A stretch of 64,000 nt of DNA from Bdellovibrio sp. (GTDB lineage Bacteria > Bdellovibrionota > Bacteriovoracia > Bacteriovoracales > Bacteriovoracaceae). Position 1 is the first letter of the stretch; each line of letters starts with the position of its first letter. Shown here piece after piece: positions 33,260 to 41,829 of this stretch. The position numbers were made by a program, and so were the translations under genes. The notes below the pieces were generated by a model. It did not search any database and was not told where the DNA came from. It saw only the letters and a program-made list of their open reading frames with translations. The stretch is from the NCBI GenBank assembly GCA_016187935.1, contig JACPIU010000007.1:1-64000 (forward strand). Direction: 5' to 3'.

Positions 33260-35683
33260 ATGTTTCAACCTAGTTCCTTTGTCATTTTAACTACCTTACT
33301 CGCCATGCTGTCCGCTTGTGGTAGCTTTCACTCCCAACCAACAGTCATAACGTTGGGACCACTCCAATTAGAACGCTCGGCCCCTATTAAAATTGGTCCC
33401 CCACTCCTTGCTAAGCAGGCCCAAGTGATGGAAGTGGCCGATACCCTTATGCTGGGGTTTATTGAATTTAATGAAAATAAAAAGACTGAGTTATTCAAGA
33501 TCGGCACTTGTACAACCGATCTGGCCTCTGAGTCATGCCCTAATTTTATAACGCTTTTTGAAGGCACTTTTGCTTTTCATCCCCGTTTTCATAGAAGGCC
33601 GGTGCGAGCTGAAAAACCAGAAGAAGTCTGGGCCACCTGGTGCGGGCTTAAAGAAATTCCTATTCCCGATGACAATAAGTTTTCCTATCCCACAACTCTC
33701 TACATTCAAAAAATCTGGCCTTCTCTGGGTGCCGTAACCGAATTGAACGAACCTGAAGGTTATATCTGTGGCCAAGCGGGTGCTTTCGACGAATCCCTGT
33801 TTCATTTCGTCTATGAGCGGGCGGACAAACAGGGAATGTCCATTTTTTATCGCACTATGGATGTAGAATCCGGGTTGATCAGTGATGAAATTCGCTTAAG
33901 TCGTTCTCTCTTAAGCCGCCGTCCTGATTTAAAACGAGTAGGGCCCAACCTTCTCGTGGCCGCCTGGGATGAATGGGTTCCTGTACGCAAAAATAGACCG
34001 GTGGCGCCTGATTACGATGTTTACCTGACTTGGATAGGGCCGGAAGGCCCAGGCAAACGATCCCTGGTCCTGGACGAAAATAATAACGATTCCTTGGCGC
34101 AAGCACCTCAGCTTTTTGTCGATGGCACCAGCGTGTGGGTGGCCTACCATAAAAATACCGATGGTATTTTAAAACACTGGGGCTTAAAAAAAATCGAGAA
34201 TGGCCCTCTTCATCCCAAAGTCTTAGACCTCAAGCTGGCAACCCCCTTTCGCAATGCCAATCCTAAAGAAGAAAATCAAGGGGCGGAGTTTCCCCAAATT
34301 TGGGGCATTAAGGATGGTTCGCCCATTTTCACTTCTCGCCCCTCACATGATGCCTTTTTACATTTTATAAATGGAGACGAAGTCGAGACATTAAGTTTGG
34401 ACAAAGACGGATGGGGCGCACGGGATTTGTGGATGAGTGGCAGTTATCGTGATTCAAAACTGACCCTGATTCGCCGAGGACACAAAAACCTTCAGCTTGA
34501 GCAGTTCTCTTTTAAAGGAAAATTGCCGCCCGTTAATTTTGAAACGAGTATGGCTTCCCAAAACAAGAATATTCTTGCACCTGTACCTCATCGCCTTTCA
34601 TATCCCAATACTCTCATGGGTGATGTACATATGCACAGCGGATACAGTGATGCCACCGGAGCACCCGACGAGATTTACGCCAGGGCCTATGAACTTGGGC
34701 ATGATTTTGCCATCCTCACTGATCATGACAATATCGTTGGCTCACGACTCTTTCCTTCTCAATATTACGAGATACTGATGATCACCGATCTCTTCGATAC
34801 CCTTCCCGACTTCACAACTCTCCAGGCTTATGAATGGACCACTCCGCCTCTTCCAAAAGGTTTTGGCCACAAAAATGTTTACTTCAAAGGCAAGGCACCT
34901 GTTCCTGTTTATAGTTATAAATTTGAATTTGAAACAACCGAGAAACTTTACGATGCCCTGAGTTCTTTGGGACGTAAAAAGGCGGTCTTCACCGCTCCTC
35001 ATCACACCGCCTGGACCGGCACTGATTGGGATAAGGCCGATCCGCAAATCCAAAGACACTTCGAAATCGCCTCTGCCCATGGAGTTTTTGAAGATAAGAA
35101 CGATAACCCCCTCAAGGCCTTCACCCGTGGTGATTTGGAAGGCCATTACGCCAGGGATGGAATCAAATTGGGAAAACAATTTGGTTTTTTAAGCGGCTCC
35201 GATGCCCACGGCCTCCTCTCTCATCATGGGCACGCCCGACACTTGGACCCTTGGGCACAGGGCCTGACAGGAGTATACGGGGCCCGACCTGACCGCGACT
35301 CCCTCTTCACCGCTCTCTACAACCTGCAAACGTGGGCCACCACCGGACCACGGGGTTTTATCCGCATTTGGACCACACCAAACATGAAGAAGAAAAAATT
35401 TCACAAACTCGATTTACACTACAGTGTCATCGCTACCAAACCCTTGAAGGAGATAAACCTGATTTGGAATGGGGAAAGCGCATGGACAAAAACTTTCGCA
35501 GACAATGCTTCCGCCCCCTTAAAAATCCAAGGTGTTATTCCTTTGCGCTCCCTGGGAAAACCCAAACAGGCCGGTCTTCAGAATGTTTACATGCGGGCGA
35601 TCCAAAAAAGTGAAATGGGAATTGAAAACCAAGTTGACATGCTTTTCACTTCACCCTTGGGAATTCCGCAAGGCCCGAATTAA
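33260..35683 (+). CDS. Lipoprotein with C-terminal PHP-type (DUF3604-like) metal-dependent hydrolase domain
   Basis: 807 residues. The lipobox LSAC (Cys20) predicts membrane anchoring. Residues ~30–440 look like a beta-propeller or sandwich of repeated strands. From ~450 a PHP/amidohydrolase-like domain begins: GDVHMHSGYSD (two metal His), ILTDHDN, AYEWTT, APHHTAW and LSGSDAHG. These are the ligands expected for two or three metal ions in PHP phosphoesterases and DUF3604 proteins. The last ~120 residues form another beta domain. It presumably hydrolyses a phosphoester outside the cytoplasm; the substrate is unknown. Its 3' end overlaps the MFS gene by 33 bases. Confidence 0.82.
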   Translation: MFQPSSFVILTTLLAMLSACGSFHSQPTVITLGPLQLERSAPIKIGPPLLAKQAQVMEVADTLMLGFIEFNENKKTELFKIGTCTTDLASESCPNFITLFEGTFAFHPRFHRRPVRAEKPEEVWATWCGLKEIPIPDDNKFSYPTTLYIQKIWPSLGAVTELNEPEGYICGQAGAFDESLFHFVYERADKQGMSIFYRTMDVESGLISDEIRLSRSLLSRRPDLKRVGPNLLVAAWDEWVPVRKNRPVAPDYDVYLTWIGPEGPGKRSLVLDENNNDSLAQAPQLFVDGTSVWVAYHKNTDGILKHWGLKKIENGPLHPKVLDLKLATPFRNANPKEENQGAEFPQIWGIKDGSPIFTSRPSHDAFLHFINGDEVETLSLDKDGWGARDLWMSGSYRDSKLTLIRRGHKNLQLEQFSFKGKLPPVNFETSMASQNKNILAPVPHRLSYPNTLMGDVHMHSGYSDATGAPDEIYARAYELGHDFAILTDHDNIVGSRLFPSQYYEILMITDLFDTLPDFTTLQAYEWTTPPLPKGFGHKNVYFKGKAPVPVYSYKFEFETTEKLYDALSSLGRKKAVFTAPHHTAWTGTDWDKADPQIQRHFEIASAHGVFEDKNDNPLKAFTRGDLEGHYARDGIKLGKQFGFLSGSDAHGLLSHHGHARHLDPWAQGLTGVYGARPDRDSLFTALYNLQTWATTGPRGFIRIWTTPNMKKKKFHKLDLHYSVIATKPLKEINLIWNGESAWTKTFADNASAPLKIQGVIPLRSLGKPKQAGLQNVYMRAIQKSEMGIENQVDMLFTSPLGIPQGPN

Positions 35684-36820
35684 CGGTCTTAAAACCAAAA
35701 TTGCCAACACTCCAAAAACTAAGCCAAGCACATTCAAAGTGGTACGCATTCCACCATGATCTAAGCTATATCCCACCAGCGGGCCAAAAAGGGCAAAGCC
35801 TAAACGAAAGCAAAAACTTTGGGCCGAGTTCACGGTGGAACGAAATTTGGCCGGCGTTCGCCAGTTAAGGGCATCGCGAAGAAGAACTTGGGTAATTCCT
35901 CTAATAAAGGGAAAGAATAGAGCACAGGCGACACCGATAAAACCACTCGCCATTCCCATCCCAAAATAGCCAAAAAAGGCACACAGGGACAGCCCCCAAA
36001 GTAAGGTGATCGCACCTAGGAATTGCTCCAAACGATATATAAGCTTACCAATGAGTCCAACAAGCAAACTATGAATGGCCCAGAGGATTCCGAAATAGCG
36101 CAACTCAACACCTTGAACTTCCCAATATTTTTGATAGATCCAAACGGCAAAATAGGTGGCAAGCGACCACATGACCATATTAATAAAAGTGAGGCGCAAG
36201 ATATGATCATCAGAGCGGAAAACGTGAATAAACATTTCTTTAAAATTCTGCCAATGGGTGTGTCGATCCATGACCTCTGTTTGTGTTTCTTCAAGCGTGA
36301 GTGAGATAAAAAAAGGCATCCATAAACCGATTGCCGTGGCCCATAAGACATAGTCGAAAGACCACATCACCAAAATGCCACCCAAGATGGAAGAGCTGGC
36401 TTCACCTAACACCATGGCCATTTGCAAGTTGGCCAAACCTCGAGTAGCAAGATGGCGTTCATCACTTCGATAGGAATCATAAATTAGGGATACGTCCGAT
36501 CCTGAAATTAAGCTGAAGGCCAGGGATAAGATCAACTCATAGATGGCCAGTTGAATAAAGGAATGGGCAAAAATTAAATAGGTAAAACCTACGCCAGCAA
36601 AAAACGATCCCAGTATCAAGGCCTTCTTTCGACCAAAGAGGTCTGCTATATAACCGGTAGGAATTTCCAGCAGCAAAATTCCTATCCCAAAAATCGCCTG
36701 GAGTTGGAATACTTGAGTCATGGATAATCCCAGACTTTGGAAAAAGGGTACCATAACCGGGATAATGGCCATCGACATACGAAAAAAGCTAAAGAGAAAA
36801 ATTTTATTGTGATTGCTCAA
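35651..36820 (-). CDS. Major facilitator superfamily transporter
   Basis: 389 residues from TTG 36820 behind GAGG. Twelve hydrophobic segments are visible. The A-type loop between spans 2 and 3 reads GYIADLFGRKKALILG, the typical G-x-x-x-D-x-x-G-R-x-x signature. The second half has RGITQVLLRDALN and RSTVNSAQSF, common in drug- or metabolite-efflux MFS proteins. The substrate cannot be read from sequence. It is the last gene of a minus-strand set (small ORF, Gdt1-like, lipoprotein, MFS) with gaps of 8–17 bases, so it is likely in an operon. Confidence 0.88.
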   Translation of the reverse strand: MSNHNKIFLFSFFRMSMAIIPVMVPFFQSLGLSMTQVFQLQAIFGIGILLLEIPTGYIADLFGRKKALILGSFFAGVGFTYLIFAHSFIQLAIYELILSLAFSLISGSDVSLIYDSYRSDERHLATRGLANLQMAMVLGEASSSILGGILVMWSFDYVLWATAIGLWMPFFISLTLEETQTEVMDRHTHWQNFKEMFIHVFRSDDHILRLTFINMVMWSLATYFAVWIYQKYWEVQGVELRYFGILWAIHSLLVGLIGKLIYRLEQFLGAITLLWGLSLCAFFGYFGMGMASGFIGVACALFFPFIRGITQVLLRDALNWRTPAKFRSTVNSAQSFCFRLGFALFGPLVGYSLDHGGMRTTLNVLGLVFGVLAILVLRPLIRALRNSQG

Positions 36821-36832
36821 AGATGATCCTCG

Positions 36833-37579
36833 CTACCAGGCCAAGCCGCTGTTTAATCCAAAGCTCAGTTCGGATGAGGAAACAGCACCTAATGTAAGCT
36901 GTGATTTAGCGATATCTATCCCTAATAGAAAAATGCTGTATTTTAAATTGGTTCCTAAATGCAAGATGGTTAAAGTTCCCATATGCTGATAGACATCCCT
37001 AATGCCTTCATCAAAGGTAACGGCATAGCTTATTTTGGAGCGATAGTATCCTAAGTTGACCAAGAGAATATCCAAGGGCCTAAATCCGAAAGATAATTCA
37101 CCATGGGGAGCAGCATACTCCGTAACAAAACCTCGTCGCTCAGTAGACGAACTTCCTTGAACTGATTCTGAAGGAATGGCACCACTGGCGACATACAGAC
37201 CCGAGCCGAGGGCCAAAGCGAGAGAAAAATTTCCGCGTTTACTGGCACGCAAGCTCTCGCCCCATAATTGGAATTTTAGGCCAGCGGTGTTCGGTCCACC
37301 CGGAACCCAACCCCAGTAGAATTCCAGCGCGTTCAAAAATCCCAAAGTTCCTTGAAAGCCTAAGGCCAAAGTATCATTCATACTAGGTGTATTATCAATA
37401 GGGGTGGCGCGATAGTCCTGCGCTGCCTGAAGACGCCTCCCTTGAGTCACAAAAGTTTCTATCGACGCCCCGGCCTGCCCGATGTTTTCCGATTTTATAA
37501 AAGAATTTGTTGGAACACGGATAGTGCTGGCACAACCTGTAAACGTTAGAACAACAATAGTATGAATAAAAAGTTTCAT
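36833..37579 (-). CDS. Putative lipoprotein with beta-barrel-like sequence
   Basis: 248 residues from ATG 37579. Lipobox FTGC follows a short hydrophobic signal. The mature part is Gly- and aromatic-rich with alternating hydrophobic residues (GNFSLALALGSGLYVA, LSFGFRPLDILLVNLGYY, TNLKYSIFLLGIDIA) and ends in LNSGLAW. That pattern recalls outer-membrane beta strands, odd for a lipoprotein but known for some surface proteins. It lies between the Gdt1-like and MFS genes in an apparent operon. No family is recognised. Confidence 0.7.
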   Translation of the reverse strand: MKLFIHTIVVLTFTGCASTIRVPTNSFIKSENIGQAGASIETFVTQGRRLQAAQDYRATPIDNTPSMNDTLALGFQGTLGFLNALEFYWGWVPGGPNTAGLKFQLWGESLRASKRGNFSLALALGSGLYVASGAIPSESVQGSSSTERRGFVTEYAAPHGELSFGFRPLDILLVNLGYYRSKISYAVTFDEGIRDVYQHMGTLTILHLGTNLKYSIFLLGIDIAKSQLTLGAVSSSELSFGLNSGLAW

Positions 37580-37587
37580 TTTAATTT

Positions 37588-37860
37588 CTAACCGCGAAAA
37601 AGAATCCAAATACCCATCAACACAAATAATGGGCCAGAAACATACTTCATCTTGGCAGGATCGAAGAAGTTACCCAATAAGCTTCCTCCTAGAACTCCCA
37701 AGGTGCCGGCCAATGATAGTGCCAATACCGTGGCCAAAAGCACGCTCAAGGTTGCCTTCGTCTGTGAAGCTGCAGCGAGGGCGGCGAATTGAGTTTTATC
37801 GCCAATCTCTGCAACAAAAATTGTGCTAAAAGTGGCAAGAAAAATTTTCCAATCCATCAT
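37588..37860 (-). CDS. Single-domain Gdt1/UPF0016 (TMEM165-like) cation transporter
   Basis: 90 residues with three hydrophobic segments and the family signature E-x-G-D-K-T in FVAEIGDKTQFAALA. UPF0016 proteins move Mn2+ or Ca2+ across membranes. Most have two copies of this domain; this gene encodes one, so the protein should act as a homodimer or pair with another half, which is not seen nearby. The ATG at 37860 is preceded by GGGAG. A 35-codon ORF with its own ribosome binding site lies immediately upstream. Confidence 0.9.
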   Translation of the reverse strand: MMDWKIFLATFSTIFVAEIGDKTQFAALAAASQTKATLSVLLATVLALSLAGTLGVLGGSLLGNFFDPAKMKYVSGPLFVLMGIWILFRG

Positions 37861-37877
37861 CGAAATCTCCCAGTAAA

Positions 37878-37985
37878 CTACTCAAAAATACAATTTGCAA
37901 AACAAAAGGTTTGATCCATCTCAACACATATGGCTTCGCCAAGAGTTCCCGGCACATAAAACACGGTGTTTAATTTTTTCGCCAT
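37878..37985 (-). CDS. Small ORF (35 aa) upstream of the Gdt1-like gene
   Basis: On the minus strand ATG 37985 follows TGGAG by about 5 bases and opens a 35-residue frame ending at TAG 37878–37880. It begins MAKKLNTVFYVPGT and ends CFANCIFE, with Cys at positions 20, 28 and 32. The stop lies 17 bases before the start of the Gdt1-like gene. It may be a regulatory leader peptide or a small partner protein; three Cys and three acidic residues could sense metal. It is too short to judge by composition, so it remains a candidate. Confidence 0.5.
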   Translation of the reverse strand: MAKKLNTVFYVPGTLGEAICVEMDQTFCFANCIFE

Positions 37986-38035
37986 AGCGACTCCATAATT
38001 CTTAAGTATAATATTGCAATAGTCAGGAGAGAAAC

Positions 38036-39142
38036 ATGTTTCGATCAATTTTGGCCATTGCGTTGGTATTTACTATGAGTTTTATCTCCCTTGTTCATGC
38101 GAGCATTGGAAAAGTCACTCTTTTGAAAGGCCAGTCTGAAGTTGAACGAAATGGCGCCAAAACCCCACTCCATCAAAATGACGAGCTGTTTGAATTGGAT
38201 ATTGTCCACACGGCGGCATCATCCTTCATTAAAATGACTTTAAATGACGACACCATTATTCAGTTGGGACCTGAAGCCAGTTTTAAATTCTCCCAACATT
38301 CCACGGGAAATGGTCTGCGACAAGAAGTGTTCGAGCTCATCAAGGGGAAGCTGCGTACGGCCGTGCATAAGGAGGCCAAGGATGGCGAAAGCATAAAATT
38401 TGGTACCACCTCCATCGCCCTGGGAGTGCGGGGAACAGAATTTTTAACTAACACCTATATGGTTAAAGGTAAAATGACAACCGATGTGCTCCTACTTAAG
38501 GGCAAAATCGCTGCCGATGCATCACAACTTGGAACGTCAGTTAAAACTTTTGATGTAAGTGCCGGACAATATTTCAATACCCATCAAATTGCCCAAGATC
38601 AAGGGTTACAATCAATTAAAACACTTTCACCTGAGGCCCTTCAAAAGATACTTGATACCAAAGATGCCTTCTTACCCGACTTGATCGATGCCAAGGGAGT
38701 ATTACAAGATTTAGGTTCTGCTCTTTCTTCAACACTCGGCCAAGTGGGGGCGGGAACCCTTGCCGGAGTTGGAGCAGGAATTGGAGCGGGTGTCGGACTT
38801 CTTGCAGGGACAACTACTGGCGTCTTAGCTGCGGCAGCTTCAAAAGATGACGATCGAAGTTCACCTTCTAAGGCCCAAGCGCAAACTCCGGATCAGGTTA
38901 AGCCACCAGTTCAAGCCCCATCCGTGGCCCCCACAATTGTTACAAAAGAAACTGTTACCATTGTCTATAAGGAAAAAGAAACACCTGACCCGGTCGATAT
39001 TCGCGAGGCCAAGGAACAACGAAAACGGATGCGCAAAGAAAACCGCTGCTATTTTTGGTTTTACAAAATCATTCCTGGTTCCTTTACACCAGAACGTTTT
39101 AGAAGGGAGCGTGATTGTGATGAATACGAATTCGATTTATAA
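38036..39142 (+). CDS. Exported FecR-domain protein
   Basis: 368 residues, ATG behind AGGAG. The signal peptide ends near VHAS. Residues ~25–190 form a FecR-type beta domain: IGKVTLLKGQSEVERNG, LFELDIVHTAASSF, TIIQLGPEASF, LIKGKLRTAV and the hallmark TSIALGVRGTEF. A Gly/Ala-rich hydrophobic segment (~238–270, GAGIGAGVGLLAG) may insert in a membrane. The C-terminal 100 residues are Pro/Lys/Glu-rich and end in an Arg-rich, Cys-containing tail. Stand-alone FecR proteins are thought to bind glycans or sense signals at the envelope. The 3' end overlaps the small lipoprotein gene by 23 bases. Confidence 0.85.
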   Translation: MFRSILAIALVFTMSFISLVHASIGKVTLLKGQSEVERNGAKTPLHQNDELFELDIVHTAASSFIKMTLNDDTIIQLGPEASFKFSQHSTGNGLRQEVFELIKGKLRTAVHKEAKDGESIKFGTTSIALGVRGTEFLTNTYMVKGKMTTDVLLLKGKIAADASQLGTSVKTFDVSAGQYFNTHQIAQDQGLQSIKTLSPEALQKILDTKDAFLPDLIDAKGVLQDLGSALSSTLGQVGAGTLAGVGAGIGAGVGLLAGTTTGVLAAAASKDDDRSSPSKAQAQTPDQVKPPVQAPSVAPTIVTKETVTIVYKEKETPDPVDIREAKEQRKRMRKENRCYFWFYKIIPGSFTPERFRRERDCDEYEFDL

Positions 39143-39374
39143 ATGCGGTTGGACCGCCATGATCTTTTTGTTGGCAAGTTGCAGTAGTGGACCATTTGTT
39201 CAAAGCAAGGATGTGTGCGACCTTAAACGTCATCATCAGGACGATTTATATCAGGTCACTGTTAACGACGAAGCGATTAATAAGCACTATTATCTTAAGG
39301 ACGACGCCATCGAGATAGCCAACCATCTAGCTTCACGTGAAATTAACAAGTGTGCCCCTCGCAGCTTCAATTAA
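39120..39374 (+). CDS. Small lipoprotein, unknown function
   Basis: 84 residues starting at ATG 39120, inside the end of the FecR-domain gene in another frame (23-base overlap), which suggests translational coupling. The N-terminus carries a hydrophobic signal and lipobox LASC (Cys21). The mature part is short, charged and holds two more cysteines (KDVCDLK, NKCAPR) that could form a disulfide. No family is recognised. Its link to the FecR-domain protein suggests a shared envelope function. Confidence 0.7.
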   Translation: MNTNSIYKCGWTAMIFLLASCSSGPFVQSKDVCDLKRHHQDDLYQVTVNDEAINKHYYLKDDAIEIANHLASREINKCAPRSFN

Positions 39375-39445
39375 TTCTTTGCATTTTCTAGAAATAGGGA
39401 TAAAAATTAGCGATCTTTATCTACGTTCTATTCCGGAGAATTTTT

Positions 39446-40258
39446 ATGCTGTTTTACAATCGTATACTGTCATTTGTTATATTCACTTTTTTATCGACAG
39501 CACTTTGTGCTGCCACTCCCAAAGACAAGGCCTTTGAGCAAGTAAAAAAGAGCGGGAAACTTCGCGTCGCTATTGATGTCACCTATCCCCCAATGGAATA
39601 TGAAACTCCGGATGGAAAGCCGGTGGGATTTGACGTTGATCTGGCCGAAGAATTGGCCAAAAAACTTGGCGTTAGTGTGGAATTCGTGGTGATGAGTTGG
39701 GATGGTATCTTGGCCGGTCTTGTCTCAAATCGTTACGATGTCATCATTTCTTCCATGAGCATTACCCCTGAACGTGCAGCAAAAGTCGATTTTGTGGAAT
39801 ATATGCAAATGGGCCAAGTCTTTGTTGCTCGTAAAAAAGATGCCCCTATCACCAATGAATCACAACTGGCCGGGAAAATTGTTGCCGTTCAGGTCGATAC
39901 TACCTCTATGGCAGCGGTTCAAGACATGCAAAAAAAAGGTATCGCAATTAAAGATCTCAAGGCCTTTAAAGGGGCCACCGATACCTTTAGCGCTCTAAAG
40001 GCTTACCAAGCCGACGTCATTGTTACCGACGAACCTGTCGGCCGGTATTATGCGGGAAAAGATACCAACACTTTCGCCGTGACGGGACAAGCGGTTGTGC
40101 CAGAGCCAATCGGTATGGCCGTTCGCAAAGACAACCAAAGTCTGACCCAAGAAATTTCCAAGGCACTCTCTGCTGTAAAAAAAGATGGTGCCTTCAGCAA
40201 GATCTCCATGAAATGGTTTAATACCGATATTTCAAAGAAACCTACTCTGAAAAAGTGA
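39446..40258 (+). CDS. Polar amino-acid ABC transporter substrate-binding protein (SBP family 3)
   Basis: 270 residues, ATG behind CCGGAG. The signal peptide ends near LCAA. Family-3 landmarks: LRVAIDVTYPPMEY, GFDVDLAEELAKKLG, ISSMSITPERAAKVDF and later GATDTFSALKAYQADVIVTDE. It should bind a polar amino acid in the periplasm and deliver it to the permease encoded 9 bases downstream. Residues of the binding pocket do not allow a clear choice between Gln, Arg, Cys or other ligands. Confidence 0.93.
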   Translation: MLFYNRILSFVIFTFLSTALCAATPKDKAFEQVKKSGKLRVAIDVTYPPMEYETPDGKPVGFDVDLAEELAKKLGVSVEFVVMSWDGILAGLVSNRYDVIISSMSITPERAAKVDFVEYMQMGQVFVARKKDAPITNESQLAGKIVAVQVDTTSMAAVQDMQKKGIAIKDLKAFKGATDTFSALKAYQADVIVTDEPVGRYYAGKDTNTFAVTGQAVVPEPIGMAVRKDNQSLTQEISKALSAVKKDGAFSKISMKWFNTDISKKPTLKK

Positions 40259-40266
40259 TTTAAGAT

Positions 40267-40944
40267 ATGGACAGTGCCGAGCTGAGTTTCTGGCAATTTT
40301 CAGTTCAGATCGTCCCGCGCTTACTTGTGGGAATGAAAATTACTCTCGAACTCACAGTCATTAGCGGTTTTTTTGGGCTTCTCTTGGGAATGATTGGTGC
40401 TCTTTTTCGTATTTCCCCCGTGAAACCGTTGCGTATACTCGCCACTGTTTACATCACGATGTTTCGCGGAACTCCATTGCTTTTACAGATTCTCTTTATT
40501 TACTTTGCTCTTCCTCCCTTGCTTGATCTGCGTTTGGATTCTTTCCCGGCCGGTGTCCTGGCCCTTTCTCTCAATGCCGCTGCCTATTTTACCGAAATTT
40601 TCCGAGCAGGCATTGAGTCCATTCCCAAGGGACAAATGGAAGCAGCACGGGCCTTAGGTATAAGTTATGGTACGGCCATGCGAAGAGTTATTATTCCTCA
40701 AACCTATAAACGACTCATCCCACCTATCGTAAATGAATTAGCGGCCCTCTCCAAAGACACTTCGCTGGTATCGGTGGTGGCCTTAAGTGAGCTTCTCTAC
40801 GTCACCCAGCGAATTGGTGCCACCTATCTACGCCCTTGGGAAGTATATTTCTGGGCGGCCCTGGGATATCTGTTTGTCGTTGTGCTGCTTACTTTTGTCG
40901 CCAGCACTTTAGAGACCCGCCTTTCAACCAAGGGAGGGCATTAG
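40267..40944 (+). CDS. Polar amino-acid ABC transporter permease
   Basis: 225 residues with about five membrane spans. The EAA loop that contacts the ATPase reads [24 protein letters not shown], and the N-terminal [15 protein letters not shown] and [16 protein letters not shown] are typical of HisM/GlnP-type permeases. It probably acts as a homodimer in the inner membrane. The stop TAG overlaps the GTG start of the ATPase gene (TAGTG), indicating coupled translation in the SBP–permease–ATPase operon. Confidence 0.94.
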   Translation: MDSAELSFWQFSVQIVPRLLVGMKITLELTVISGFFGLLLGMIGALFRISPVKPLRILATVYITMFRGTPLLLQILFIYFALPPLLDLRLDSFPAGVLALSLNAAAYFTEIFRAGIESIPKGQMEAARALGISYGTAMRRVIIPQTYKRLIPPIVNELAALSKDTSLVSVVALSELLYVTQRIGATYLRPWEVYFWAALGYLFVVVLLTFVASTLETRLSTKGGH

Positions 40945-41717
40945 TGATTAACTCGAAAGTCATTATGGAGATTACCAATCTCCACAAAAGTTTTGGACAA
41001 AACCATGTTTTAAAAGGCATAGATTTAAATGTTCACCAAGGGGAAGTTGTGGTGGTTATTGGCCCGAGCGGTTCGGGAAAATCCACGTTGCTCCGATGCC
41101 TGAACTATCTTGAAACACCAACCCAAGGTCTCATCTCTTTTCAAGGAGAGATGATTGGGGCCACTTTAGATGGTGATAGACTCAAACCTGTGACCGAAAA
41201 AACATTGAATGAGCAGCGTGCAAAAATCGGAATGGTGTTCCAACAATTTAATTTATTTCCCCACCTTACAGTGATCCAGAATCTTCTTGAAGCCCCCGTG
41301 CGAGTCAAAAAATTATCACTTGATGAAGCTCGTCCTCTGGCGATCAAATTGCTTGAACGTGTGGGGCTCTCAGATAAAGTAAATGCCTTTCCTAAAAGTC
41401 TCTCTGGAGGTCAGCAACAACGTGTGGCCATTGCTCGCGCCTTGGCCATGAATCCTCAGATGATGCTTTTTGATGAAGCTACCAGCGCTCTCGACCCTGA
41501 ACTAGTCGGGGAAGTATTGAAAGTAATGAAAGACTTGGTGAAAGAAGGAATGACCATGATGGTAGTCACCCATGAGATGGGGTTTGCCCGCGAAGTCGCC
41601 GACCGGGTGGTCTTTATGGATGGCGGTCGCATTATCGAGCAAGGTCCTCCCTCGGAAATATTCAAAAATCCCAAAGAAACGCGTACTAACGAATTTTTAA
41701 AAGTCGTTTTAAACTAA
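40944..41717 (+). CDS. Polar amino-acid ABC transporter ATP-binding protein
   Basis: 257 residues. GTG 40944 is chosen because AGGGAGG lies just upstream and the start overlaps the permease stop. Walker A GPSGSGKS (40–47), signature [15 protein letters not shown] (153–), Walker B MMLFDE (173–178), D-loop SALDPE and the switch His in [11 protein letters not shown] are all present. The EMGFA stretch is typical of GlnQ/HisP-type amino-acid transporters. It drives import with the two preceding gene products. Confidence 0.95.
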   Translation: MINSKVIMEITNLHKSFGQNHVLKGIDLNVHQGEVVVVIGPSGSGKSTLLRCLNYLETPTQGLISFQGEMIGATLDGDRLKPVTEKTLNEQRAKIGMVFQQFNLFPHLTVIQNLLEAPVRVKKLSLDEARPLAIKLLERVGLSDKVNAFPKSLSGGQQQRVAIARALAMNPQMMLFDEATSALDPELVGEVLKVMKDLVKEGMTMMVVTHEMGFAREVADRVVFMDGGRIIEQGPPSEIFKNPKETRTNEFLKVVLN

Positions 41718-41829
41718 AATATGACCGAACGCCGCAATCCTATAATTTTTAGTACCACTCTTGTAAGTTTTCTTGCTCTGGCGTACACCTAAGGGTTGAA
41801 CACTACGAATCTTTAGCTGGCGGGAAACT

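Noticed and set aside
37861-38035. yybP-ykoY manganese riboswitch before the Gdt1-like gene
   Set aside because: The interval is mostly taken by a 35-codon ORF with a ribosome binding site, and the characteristic riboswitch loops are not recognisable.
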